DNA of 64,000 nt from CAG-103 sp905215475. Lineage in GTDB: Bacteria; Bacillota; Clostridia; Oscillospirales; Oscillospiraceae. Of this stretch, positions 41,910 to 49,820 are shown in pieces. The translations under genes and the position numbers were made by a program. The notes beneath the pieces were generated by a model. The model was given only the letters and a program-made list of their open reading frames with translations, made no database searches and was not told the DNA's origin. The stretch spans positions 1 through 64,000 of the forward strand of contig CAJMPW010000007.1 of the NCBI GenBank assembly GCA_905215475.1, in the 5' to 3' direction. Position 1 is the stretch's first letter. Each line of letters begins with the position of its first letter.

Positions 41910-41937
41910 TTGATAATTGCCCCGTTTGTGGTACAAT
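41910..41937 (+). promoter_or_regulatory. Promoter of murI
   Basis: TTGATA (41910-41915) and TACAAT (41932-41937) are spaced 16 bases. Confidence 0.65.
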
Positions 41938-41977
41938 GGTGGCATTCTGTGCTGATTTTTGAAAGGAGGTGCGCGTG

Positions 41978-42745
41978 ATGGAGCGAACGGAGCTGCCCGT
42001 GGCGGTGTTTGACTCCGGTCTCGGCGGCATCAGCGTCCTGCGCGCACTCGTGCGGCGGATGCCGGGAGAGGACTTTTTGTACTTCGGCGACTCGGCAAAC
42101 GCGCCCTACGGCGTGCGCCCGGTCGCGGAGGTGCGTGAGCTGACGCAGAGCGTCATCGCCAGGCTGTATGCGCACGGCATCAAGGCCGCCGTCATCGCCT
42201 GCAACACGGCCACAAGCGCCGCCGTCGGCACACTGCGCGCCGCTTTTTCGGACATCCCGGTCATCGGCATCGAGCCGGCGCTCAAGCCCGCCGCGGCGCA
42301 GCACCGGCACGTGCTCGTGCTGGCCACGCCCCTGACGCTGCGGGAGGAGAAATTCGCGGCGCTCATGCGCCAGTGCGCCGACAGCGCCGAGATCCTGCCG
42401 CTGCCGTGCCCGGAATTGGTCGAGTTTGTCGAGCGCGGCGAGCTCGACTCCCCCGCGCTCACGACATATCTGGCGCGGCAGCTCGGTCCCTATGCCGGGC
42501 GCGTGGACGCGGTCGTGCTCGGCTGCACGCATTTTCCGTTTGCCCGCCGCGCGATCCGCGCCGCACTCGGCGGCAACGTCGCGCTCTACGACGGCAGCGA
42601 CGGCACGGCGCGCGAAACGCAGCGTCAGCTCGTGCGCCGCGGCTGGATCCGCGGCGGCACGCACGGCATCGTCACACTGGAAAACAGCCTCCCGTCGGAG
42701 CTGCCGCTCAGCCGCAGGCTGCTCGACCTGCCCGCGGAGGACTGA
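41978..42745 (+). CDS. murI: Glutamate racemase
   Basis: The 255-residue protein has VFDSGLGGISVL (D12, S13), FGDSANAPYG, ACNTATSAAV and LGCTHFPFA, with the two catalytic cysteines of MurI. It makes D-glutamate for peptidoglycan. I used ATG 41978, ten bases after AAAGGAGG; a GTG lies nine bases before. Confidence 0.93.
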   Translation: MERTELPVAVFDSGLGGISVLRALVRRMPGEDFLYFGDSANAPYGVRPVAEVRELTQSVIARLYAHGIKAAVIACNTATSAAVGTLRAAFSDIPVIGIEPALKPAAAQHRHVLVLATPLTLREEKFAALMRQCADSAEILPLPCPELVEFVERGELDSPALTTYLARQLGPYAGRVDAVVLGCTHFPFARRAIRAALGGNVALYDGSDGTARETQRQLVRRGWIRGGTHGIVTLENSLPSELPLSRRLLDLPAED

Positions 42746-42750
42746 GCCGT

Positions 42751-43407
42751 ATGCAGATCCAACGTATCCCCTTCCCGCCGATCGGCTCAAATATGTACAT
42801 CGTCACGCAGGGGCGCGACGCGATCGTGCTCGACCCGTGGCCGGACGCCGAGACGATGGCGCGGCTGCAGGGCTATCGGGTGCTGCTGGTGCTCACGCAC
42901 GAGCACGTCGACCACATCTCCGGCCTCGGCCGGATGCAGCGCGCGCTCTCGGCGCGCACCCTCTGGCAGGATCACTGCACCGCCTGGCTGCGCAACCCCG
43001 GCAACACGACGCCCGTGCTGCTCGCGGCGCTGAGCGTGTCACGCGGCGCGCAGGCACGCGATTTTCTGCGCGAGCTGCACCTCAAGACCGAGACCTACGA
43101 GCCCGACATGACCTTTGCCGAGCGCGTCTCGCTCGACTGGGGCGCGCTGCACATCGAGGGCTACGCCACGCCCGGGCACTCACGCGGCAGCGCGTGCTAC
43201 CGCATCGGCACACAGGCGTTTTTCAGCGGCGACACGATCGTGCCCGGCTGCGCGGTCATCACGCGGCTGCGCGGCGGTGACGCTGCCGTGCTCGGTGCGC
43301 AGACCGTGCCGTTTTTGCGCACGCTGCCGCCCGAGCTCACGCTCTACCCCGGTCACGGGCGGTGCGGCATGACCCTCGGTGAGGGGCTTGCGGACATCAG
43401 CTGGTGA
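42751..43407 (+). CDS. MBL-fold hydrolase
   Basis: The 218-residue protein has THEHVDHISGL (HxHxDH), GYATPGHSRGSACY and FFSGDTI, the metal-binding set of glyoxalase-II-like metallo-beta-lactamase proteins. It starts five bases after murI, so both are co-transcribed. Substrate unknown. Confidence 0.85.
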   Translation: MQIQRIPFPPIGSNMYIVTQGRDAIVLDPWPDAETMARLQGYRVLLVLTHEHVDHISGLGRMQRALSARTLWQDHCTAWLRNPGNTTPVLLAALSVSRGAQARDFLRELHLKTETYEPDMTFAERVSLDWGALHIEGYATPGHSRGSACYRIGTQAFFSGDTIVPGCAVITRLRGGDAAVLGAQTVPFLRTLPPELTLYPGHGRCGMTLGEGLADISW

Positions 43408-43493
43408 AAAACCGTGCAGTTTTGCGGCACACGCGGCATTTCGCACGCCTGTGTGCAAAATGCGCAGATGCCTCGCTTTGTCACAAGTGAGGC

Positions 43494-43522
43494 TTGACAT
43501 TTGTGAGAATATTTGTTAGACT
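43494..43522 (+). promoter_or_regulatory. Promoter upstream of a short hairpin transcript
   Basis: TTGACA (43494-43499) and TAGACT (43517-43522) are spaced 17 bases. Confidence 0.72.
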
Positions 43523-43528
43523 GACCAT

Positions 43529-43602
43529 AGCAGTTTAGGGTAAAAGTTTTTTGTGGGATTTTTGAGATGGCCTCCGGTACTCCTCCGGGGGCCATCTCGT
43601 CT
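43529..43602 (+). ncRNA. Candidate short transcript ending at a hairpin
   Basis: The promoter at 43494 is followed after about 35 bases by a GC-rich hairpin (GAGATGGCCTCCGG ... CCGGGGGCCATCTC, 43564-43598) and GTCTTTC. The U-tract is weak, so this could be a small RNA or an attenuator before the rplJ leader. Confidence 0.42.
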
Positions 43603-43649
43603 TTCAGCCGCGCATCCGCAGAAAAACACATTTTTGCCCGCAAAAATGC

Positions 43650-43678
43650 TTGACACGCGCATTACCATCTGGTATTAT
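43650..43678 (+). promoter_or_regulatory. Main promoter of rplJL
   Basis: TTGACA (43650-43655) and TATTAT (43673-43678) are spaced 17 bases, directly ahead of the L10 leader. Confidence 0.82.
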
Positions 43679-43681
43679 GTT

Positions 43682-43794
43682 GGAGCGCTCCAAAGACAGC
43701 AGGTGGCTTGACCGCGGAAATCCTGCCGAGGATGCATCTATCACGATGTTTCTATTCTGTTTCCGGGGCTTTGGCCGCGGGAATTTTTTTTGGG
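43682..43794 (+). promoter_or_regulatory. Ribosomal protein L10 leader
   Basis: It contains the conserved AAAGACAGCAGGTGG and ATCCTGCCGAGGAT elements of L10 leaders. It ends in a hairpin (TTCCGG...GCGGGAA, 43761-43782) and eight T residues, so excess L10-L12 complex probably causes premature termination. Confidence 0.85.
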
Positions 43795-43827
43795 CGTGTA
43801 TCTTTCACACGGAGGTGAAAACACACT

Positions 43828-44376
43828 ATGCCGAACGCAAAAGTTCTCAGTGAGAAGCAGGCGATCGTCGCCGCTCTGGCTGAACGGCTCAACGGCGCCA
43901 GCGCCGGCGTGTTCATCGACTACAAGGGTATCACCGTCGATGAAGACACCAAGCTGCGCAGCGAGCTGCGTCAGAATGACGTGGAGTATTCCGTCGTCAA
44001 AAACACCCTGACCCGCTTTGCGCTCAAGGACGCCGGTCTCGAGGCTATGAGTGATCTGCTCAATGGTACGACTTCGCTCGCTACCAGCACGGCAGACCCG
44101 ATCGTCCCGATCCGCATGATCCACGACATGAGCGAGAAGATGGCGAAGGACAATAAGTTCATCGTCAAGGGCGCGTTCCTTGAGGGCAAGGTCCTCAGTG
44201 ACGCTGAGATCGCGGAGATCGCGCAGCTCCAGAATAAGGACGCGCTGTACTCCAAGGTCCTGGGCACGATGCTGGCACCCATCACGGGTCTGGCCGTTTG
44301 CCTGAACCAGGTCGTCGAGCAGATGGGCGGTGCTGCCGCACCGGCTGCCGAGGCCGAAGCTCCCGCCGCCGAATAA
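43828..44376 (+). CDS. rplJ: 50S ribosomal protein L10
   Basis: The 182-residue protein starts MPNAKVLSEKQAIVAALAER and has VFIDYKGITVDE and EYSVVKNTLTRFA, typical of L10, the base of the ribosomal stalk. The C-terminus is an Ala-rich tail. GGAGGTG precedes the ATG. Confidence 0.96.
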   Translation: MPNAKVLSEKQAIVAALAERLNGASAGVFIDYKGITVDEDTKLRSELRQNDVEYSVVKNTLTRFALKDAGLEAMSDLLNGTTSLATSTADPIVPIRMIHDMSEKMAKDNKFIVKGAFLEGKVLSDAEIAEIAQLQNKDALYSKVLGTMLAPITGLAVCLNQVVEQMGGAAAPAAEAEAPAAE

Positions 44377-44415
44377 GGCGACCACTTCACTTAACTATTT
44401 AGGAGGAAAATTACC

Positions 44416-44790
44416 ATGGCTAGCGAAAAAGTCACTGCTATGATCGAAGAGATCAAGGCTATGTCCGTCCTCGAGCTGTCCGAGCTCGTGCACGAGATCG
44501 AAGATGTGTTCGGCGTTTCCGCCGCTGCTGCTGTTGCCGCCGCTCCGGTGGCCGGCGCTGCTGCTGCCGCCGAGGAGAAGACCGAGTTTGACGTCGTTCT
44601 GACCGGCTTCGGCGATCAGAAGATCAAGGTCATCAAGGCTGTCCGTGAGATCACCAACCTGGGCCTGGCGGAAGCCAAGGCGAAGGTCGAGGGCATCCCC
44701 TGCCCCATCAAGGAGCAGGTCTCCAAGGACGAGGCCGAGGAGCTCAAGAAGAAGCTCGAGGAAGTCGGCGCTTCTGTCGAACTCAAGTAA
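44416..44790 (+). CDS. rplL: 50S ribosomal protein L7/L12
   Basis: The 124-residue protein has an N-terminal dimer helix, an Ala-rich hinge and the C-terminal EKTEFDVVLTGFG and LGLAEAKAKVEG segments that contact translation factors. It follows rplJ by 39 bases with AGGAGG. Confidence 0.97.
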   Translation: MASEKVTAMIEEIKAMSVLELSELVHEIEDVFGVSAAAAVAAAPVAGAAAAAEEKTEFDVVLTGFGDQKIKVIKAVREITNLGLAEAKAKVEGIPCPIKEQVSKDEAEELKKKLEEVGASVELK

Positions 44791-44811
44791 TCCGGTCTTA
44801 TATACTGATGC

Positions 44812-44847
44812 AAAAAACCTCCGTGCCATCCGGCGCGGAGGTTTTTT
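44812..44847 (+). terminator. Terminator of rplJL
   Basis: AAAAAACCTCCG pairs with CGGAGGTTTTTT around a short loop. Confidence 0.88.
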
Positions 44848-44857
44848 GCCGCAATGG

Positions 44858-44895
44858 AAAACCGGCGGACAGCAAATCGCTGTCCGCCGGTTTTT
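44858..44895. terminator. Second, bidirectional terminator
   Basis: AAAACCGGCGGACAGC pairs with GCTGTCCGCCGGTTTT around AAATC; it would also end the minus-strand lipoprotein gene. Confidence 0.88.
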
Positions 44896-44913
44896 GCGTT
44901 GCTGCCGCAGCGC

Positions 44914-45435
44914 TTACGCGCTGAAGCTGACGCTCTTGGCGGCTTCGATGAAGCTCGGTTCATAGGCGTCAAAGTTGTCCTTCTGGGACGCGAACTGCAC
45001 CATCCAGAACCCATCGTCAGACTCGTAGAGAACGGTGAGGTAGCGGTAGGTGACGTTCTGCTCCTCGTTGAGGAAGTCATACAGCAGCGTCGGGTTGCCG
45101 TCGATGGGCTCGCCGTCGACGATCTCTTTGTCTTCATTGGCCCCCTTGACGAACTCGACATACTGCTCGAACGTCACGTCTTCCACGCCGGCTTCGGCAA
45201 ACTCCGCCTTCGTCTCATGAAGGGCGAGCACGATCGCCGTTTTCGCAGCATAGCCAACGGTGTAGCCCTCAAGCGATTCCTGGCTAAAGTCGGTCGTGAG
45301 CGTGATCTGCATCCCCTCGGCGTCAAAGGTCTTGGCTTTGGCGTCAAAGGGGTTGGTGCTGCCGGTGCTGCCGCAGCCGGCGAGCATGGCCACAAGAAGC
45401 AGCGCGCAGACAATGGTCGTAAATGTGCGTTTCAT
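44914..45435 (-). CDS. Lipoprotein of unknown function
   Basis: The 173-residue product has a lipoprotein signal (MKRTFTTIVCALLLVAMLAG-C, lipobox LAGC at 18-21). The mature part has alternating strands (YGLTVLYESDDGFWMVQF) and resembles small substrate-free lipoproteins of Clostridia. Role unknown. Confidence 0.82.
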   Translation of the reverse strand: MKRTFTTIVCALLLVAMLAGCGSTGSTNPFDAKAKTFDAEGMQITLTTDFSQESLEGYTVGYAAKTAIVLALHETKAEFAEAGVEDVTFEQYVEFVKGANEDKEIVDGEPIDGNPTLLYDFLNEEQNVTYRYLTVLYESDDGFWMVQFASQKDNFDAYEPSFIEAAKSVSFSA

Positions 45436-45476
45436 ACTGAGATCTCCTACTCTTTCTTTTGAAATATGACAACGGC

Positions 45477-45998
45477 TTACTGCGCCGGTTTGTCCGTTTT
45501 GGGCTGGTACTGGTACGGCTCCGGATCGGGCTCGGCATAGCCGGTGGCGATGTCGAACTGCTTGGTCAGCTGCGTGAGACCGAGCTTCGTCACCATGAGC
45601 TCACCGTAGGCGAGGTCATCCTGGAAGCCGTTTTCGCGGCACTCATCCAGACCAGCCTTGGCGTCCTCGAGCTCGGAGACGCACTGCTCGTACAGATCCT
45701 CCAGCTTGCCGAGCGCCGTGACGGCGTCGTCGGTGTTGCCCTCGGCGGGGCAGACGGCCTCAAAGCGGCGGCCGATGCGCACGATCGCGGCATAGCTCGC
45801 CTGCAGCATCGCCAGCGTGAGCGCGCCGGCCTGTCCGGCGGCCTCGCTCTGCTTCATGCCGGTGATCATGTCCGACACATCCCCGACCCACTGCTTGTGC
45901 ACGCCCTTGAGCTGGCTCAGGCGCTCATCGATCTGTGCCGCGGGATGGCGGTTGGCGGAGTAGCCGCCCTTTTTGAGTTTACGGGTCAGACGTTCCAT
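45477..45998 (-). CDS. Helical protein of unknown function
   Basis: I used ATG 45998 (MERLTRKLKKGGYSANRH) after GGAGG, giving 173 residues. It is mostly helical with a Pro-rich end (PDPEPYQYQPKTDKPAQ). It lies between a lipoprotein and an MFS carrier gene. No family is recognised. Confidence 0.6.
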   Translation of the reverse strand: MERLTRKLKKGGYSANRHPAAQIDERLSQLKGVHKQWVGDVSDMITGMKQSEAAGQAGALTLAMLQASYAAIVRIGRRFEAVCPAEGNTDDAVTALGKLEDLYEQCVSELEDAKAGLDECRENGFQDDLAYGELMVTKLGLTQLTKQFDIATGYAEPDPEPYQYQPKTDKPAQ

Positions 45999-46026
45999 AG
46001 TAGCAACCTCCAAATAGAATTCTTGA

Positions 46027-47583
46027 TCAATCGTCCATGTCGAGTGCTTCCAGACCCATGGCGGCAATGGGACGGCTGTCGCCATGGCGGACGAAGAGCA
46101 TGGTCACAAACGCGCCGGCCACGAAAAGGGCGGCATACGGGAAGAGCACGGTCATGCCAACCTTGTCCATCAGGAAGCCGGAGAACATCGGCGTGATGAC
46201 CTGCGCGGCCATGCTGGCCGTGTAGTAGAAGCCTGTGTAGCGGCCGACATCGCTGCCGGAGCACATCTCGACGACCATCGGGAAGGAGTTGACGTTGATG
46301 GTCGCCCAGCCGATACCGGCGAGGCAGAACATCGCGTTCATGAGCATCGTGGGGCTCTCGGAATTGAGGAACGCAGCCACGCCGAACGCGGTGGCCAGCA
46401 TCACGACGCCGCCGAGAATGGTCTTTTTGCGGCCGATCTTGGACGCGACGATGCCGACGGGCAGGTAGGCCACGATCGCGGCGGCCTGCGCGAGCATGAG
46501 CGTGAGGTTATAGTCCTTGTGCAGGATGTTGCTCGCGTAGACGGAATATTTCGACGTCACGGCGTTGTAGCCGAAGAACCACAGCACGATCGACAGCAGC
46601 AGGAAAATGAGCGAGCGGCGCTCGGCCTTGCCGAGCTTGCCGGAGGCGACGGGCGTGTCGCCGTCGTCACCGTTGTCGATGCCGAAGCGCTTGCTGTCAG
46701 CCTGCATCTCGGCGACAAACTTCGGCTCGTTGACTGTCAGGCGGAAGATCAGCAGCGCAAGCAGCATGAGCCCCGCGATCACGGAGAAGTAGGCAGTGTA
46801 GCTCATGAGCGAGTTGCGCACGGAGCTCGTGGCGAAGCCCATACCGATGGCCAGCACGAGGATGCCGCCGCCGGTGCCCATGAGGTTGATGACGGCATTC
46901 GCCTTACTGCGCAGCGGCTTGATGGTAACATCGGGCATGAGCGCAACGGCCGGAGAACGGAACGTGGCCATGGCGACGAGCACCAGCAGCAGCAGCGCGA
47001 TGAAGCCGATGAGCGCACCCGGGTGCTGCAGCGTCGTCTGGTGGGCGTAGGCCTGACGCGCAGGCACGACGTAGTTCGTGTAGTCGTGGTTCGTGACGGT
47101 CTTGCCCTCGGCATTGGTGACCTGACTCGTGATGGCGGCAAACTCGTCCTCGGTAAAGGTGTCGGAGAGCACGAAGGTCTCGCCGTCGGGGGTCTTGAGC
47201 GTACGGTCCGCCTCCTTCTGATAGACGATGCGCAGGGCGGCGGGATCGTCGATCACGGCGGCGCCGTCGAGATTCTTCAGCTGTGCGCCGTCCACGAGCG
47301 ACAGGCTGATGAAGGCGATGGCGGCAACGACCGTGCCGATGAGGATAAACGGTGTGCGGCGGCCGCGCTTGCCGGTGTGCTTATCCGAGATCGCGCCGAA
47401 CAGCGGCAGCAGAAACAGCGCCAGGATGTTGTCGAGCGCCATGATGACGCCGGACCATGCCTGCGACATACCGAATTTATTGGTCAGGATCAGCGGGATG
47501 GTGTTGTCGTAGGCTTGCCAGAACGCGCAGATCAGGAAAAAGGCAAAACCAACGCAGATGGTGCGTTTGTAGTTGAGCTTCAC
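46027..47583 (-). CDS. MFS transporter, sugar/cation-symporter like
   Basis: The 518-residue protein has about 12 hydrophobic segments. The N-terminal DNILALFLLPLFGAISDKHTGKRGRR (cited in parts) matches the MFS loop 2-3 motif of GPH/SLC45-type carriers. A 90-residue hydrophilic insert near 110-200 follows the third or fourth helix. Substrate is not evident. GGAGG precedes the ATG. Confidence 0.82.
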   Translation of the reverse strand: MKLNYKRTICVGFAFFLICAFWQAYDNTIPLILTNKFGMSQAWSGVIMALDNILALFLLPLFGAISDKHTGKRGRRTPFILIGTVVAAIAFISLSLVDGAQLKNLDGAAVIDDPAALRIVYQKEADRTLKTPDGETFVLSDTFTEDEFAAITSQVTNAEGKTVTNHDYTNYVVPARQAYAHQTTLQHPGALIGFIALLLLVLVAMATFRSPAVALMPDVTIKPLRSKANAVINLMGTGGGILVLAIGMGFATSSVRNSLMSYTAYFSVIAGLMLLALLIFRLTVNEPKFVAEMQADSKRFGIDNGDDGDTPVASGKLGKAERRSLIFLLLSIVLWFFGYNAVTSKYSVYASNILHKDYNLTLMLAQAAAIVAYLPVGIVASKIGRKKTILGGVVMLATAFGVAAFLNSESPTMLMNAMFCLAGIGWATINVNSFPMVVEMCSGSDVGRYTGFYYTASMAAQVITPMFSGFLMDKVGMTVLFPYAALFVAGAFVTMLFVRHGDSRPIAAMGLEALDMDD

Positions 47584-47653
47584 AGGGTTACCTCCAAGTT
47601 TGTTTCAAATCCGTACCATTCTACAATACCTCGCCGTGCAATTCAACAGGCAT

Positions 47654-47682
47654 TTGACGAAATGCAGAAATTGTTGTTTAAT
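47654..47682 (+). promoter_or_regulatory. Promoter of the glycerophosphodiesterase gene
   Basis: TTGACG (47654-47659) and TTTAAT (47677-47682) are spaced 17 bases. Confidence 0.6.
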
Positions 47683-47729
47683 AAGGGACAGCAGACCGGC
47701 GGCTCTCGCCGCCAAAAGGAGGACACATT

Positions 47730-48563
47730 ATGAATTGGAAAACCGCTTGTAAGATCGCCGCACCGGCCGCAGCCTGCGCAGGTGCGTTTGCATTTTTGGT
47801 CGCACCCGGCCGCGCTACGCGTACGCAGAAGGCGCCGTTTTTGTGCCGCAACTACGCACACCGCGGCCTGCACACCGAGGACGGCTCCGTGCCGGAAAAC
47901 TCGCTCCCGGCGTTTCGCGCCGCGGCCGAGGCGGGCTACGCCGTCGAGATGGACGTGCACCTGACCGCCGATGACCAGCTTGTCGTGTTCCATGACGACA
48001 CGCTCGAGCGTATGTGCGGCGTGCAGGGCGTCATTGACGACTTCACCCTCGCCGAGCTGCGCGCGCTGCGTCTCGGAAAGACCGAGTGCGTCATCCCGAC
48101 GTTTGCCGAGGCGCTCGAGGCGCTCGGCGGACGCGTGCCGCTGCTGCTCGAGGTCAAGCGCGGGCACGATAACCGCCGCCTGTGCGCGCTGACGCTCGAG
48201 GCGCTGCGCACCTACACCGGCCCCTACTGCGTCGAGAGCTTCGACCCCACGATCGTCGCATGGTTCCGGCGCAACGCGCCCGACATTCTGCGCGGTCAGC
48301 TCAGCCAGCCGCCGAAGGAATACGGCACGGCACTGAGCAAGCCCGCCGCCGCCATCGTCGGCAACGTGCTCACGAACGTGATCGCGCGCCCGCAGTTCAT
48401 CGCCTATAAGATCGGCCCGAAGCCGCTGAGCGTGCGCCTGTGCGAGGCCATGGGCGCCGTGCGCGCCGGCTGGACGAGCCGCGCCTGGGCGCACGAGCGC
48501 GACTACGACATCGTCATCTTCGAGCGCTACCGTCCCGGCGCGTGGTTCCGCGCGGACATCTGA
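47730..48563 (+). CDS. Glycerophosphodiester phosphodiesterase, membrane-anchored
   Basis: The 277-residue protein has NYAHRGLH, PENSLPAF, EMDVHLTADDQLVVFHD (cited in parts) and LLEVKRG, the GDPD active site. An N-terminal hydrophobic segment (8-28) may anchor it. It releases glycerol 3-phosphate from lipid head groups or teichoic acid. Confidence 0.9.
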   Translation: MNWKTACKIAAPAAACAGAFAFLVAPGRATRTQKAPFLCRNYAHRGLHTEDGSVPENSLPAFRAAAEAGYAVEMDVHLTADDQLVVFHDDTLERMCGVQGVIDDFTLAELRALRLGKTECVIPTFAEALEALGGRVPLLLEVKRGHDNRRLCALTLEALRTYTGPYCVESFDPTIVAWFRRNAPDILRGQLSQPPKEYGTALSKPAAAIVGNVLTNVIARPQFIAYKIGPKPLSVRLCEAMGAVRAGWTSRAWAHERDYDIVIFERYRPGAWFRADI

Positions 48564-48589
48564 GCGCAGGAAAGCCTGCATACCATGAA

Positions 48590-48637
48590 AACAGCCAACA
48601 GCCGAGCCGGCATTTGCCAGCTCGGCTGTTGGCTGTT
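48590..48637. terminator. Bidirectional terminator, 18-bp perfect stem
   Basis: AACAGCCAACAGCCGAGC pairs perfectly with GCTCGGCTGTTGGCTGTT around a 12-base loop, between convergent genes. No T-tract follows, so processing is possible. Confidence 0.65.
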
Positions 48638-48812
48638 GATTGCTGTGCTGCGCGTCCGTGGCGGATGCAGACCCGGACGCTGAAATGGAAGAGAGAACAC
48701 AAACGAGGGGGGGCGCAAACACCATTCGCACAAAACGATGTTTACTGAACATATCCTAACAGTTGTGTCCGTCTTTGTCAAGCGCTTTTCGAAAATTTCC
48801 TGACTTTTTTTC
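48638..48812. other. Intergenic region
   Basis: The 175-base stretch contains no supported gene. It has a run GAGGGGGGGCGC near 48704 and an AT-rich part near 48740. Confidence 0.5.
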
Positions 48813-49619
48813 TCATACCGTGCCGTCGCGCAGGATCTGCGCAAGCTCGGCCACGTCACGCAGGACGTACTTCGGCTGCACGTCGGACGCCTTGAGCATC
48901 GCCTCGTCCGTCTCGCCGGACATGACGAGCACGCTCTGCGCGCCCGCATTCACGGCCACGGCAATGTCGGTATACAGCCGGTCGCCCACGCAGCAGATCT
49001 GCCCGTTCGGCACGCCGGTCTGCGCCGAGATGACATCGACCATGTTGCGGTTCGGCTTGCCGATGTAGGTCGGCTTGACGCCGGAGGCGGCGGTCAGCAG
49101 CGCGCAGATGCTCCCGCAGTCGGGCAGCACCTCGTCGGCCGGCATGGGGCAGACCCAGTCGGGGTTGGCGGCGATGAAGGTCGCACCGCGGCGCAGATAG
49201 TGCACGGCGCGGTCGAGCTTCTCATACACGAGCTCGGTGTCAAAGCCGACGACGACGATCTCCGCGCCCTCTTCGACGAGCGGGATGCCGTAGCTGAGCA
49301 GCTCGCGGCGGAACGCCTGCGTGCCGACCAGATACACGGGCTTGCCCGCGTAGTGCTGGTTGAGATACAGCGCCGTCGCCATGCCGGACGTGAACACGTT
49401 CTCCGCCTCGCACGGGAAACCCAGACGCTGCAGGCGCGTGATGTAGTCCGTGCCGGCGCGCGAGGAGTTGTTGGTCAGGTAAATGTACTGCCGACCGGTA
49501 TCGGCCAGCGTGTGGATGAAGTCGACCGCGCCGGGAAACACATCGTCCCCGAGGTAGAGCGTGCCGTCCATATCCAGCAGGAACAGGCGCGCATCGAGCA
49601 GGTCTTTCAGATCGTTCAT
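48813..49619 (-). CDS. HAD-family phosphatase, NagD/PGP-like
   Basis: I set the start at ATG 49619 (MNDLKDLLDARLF), 268 residues, with GAGGTGG upstream. HAD motifs are FLLDMDGTLYLG (I), LTNNSSR (II), KPNRNM (III Lys) and CVGDRLYTDI (IV), with a type IIA cap as in NagD. It removes phosphate from small metabolites. Confidence 0.9.
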   Translation of the reverse strand: MNDLKDLLDARLFLLDMDGTLYLGDDVFPGAVDFIHTLADTGRQYIYLTNNSSRAGTDYITRLQRLGFPCEAENVFTSGMATALYLNQHYAGKPVYLVGTQAFRRELLSYGIPLVEEGAEIVVVGFDTELVYEKLDRAVHYLRRGATFIAANPDWVCPMPADEVLPDCGSICALLTAASGVKPTYIGKPNRNMVDVISAQTGVPNGQICCVGDRLYTDIAVAVNAGAQSVLVMSGETDEAMLKASDVQPKYVLRDVAELAQILRDGTV

Positions 49620-49711
49620 GGAAGCCACCTCATAGAATCTTATTTTTTTCTTAACGATTCATTATACCACAAAAAACGCGCCGTACAAGCCAATTATTCC
49701 GGCGGCGGGTG

Positions 49712-49739
49712 TTGAAAAAATCAGGCAATGTGCTATAAT
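49712..49739 (+). promoter_or_regulatory. Promoter of htpG
   Basis: TTGAAA (49712-49717) and TATAAT (49734-49739) are spaced 16 bases, with TGC before the -10. No CIRCE or CtsR site is apparent. Confidence 0.78.
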
Positions 49740-49820
49740 ATAAAATCTGTACTATGGGGCGTTAGACGCGCCGACCGGGTACGGCTCTGAATGTGTAATT
49801 AAAATTTTGGAGGCATAGAT

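Larger units (their letters stand above)
43408..43827 (+). other. Intergenic region upstream of rplJ
   Basis: The 420-base stretch contains two promoters, a short hairpin-ended transcript and the L10 leader, all listed. No protein gene is supported. Confidence 0.7.

Noticed and set aside
46084..47733. A 549-codon plus-strand frame opposite the MFS carrier
   Set aside because: It is antisense to membrane helices and reads as His/Arg/Asp-rich low-complexity sequence.
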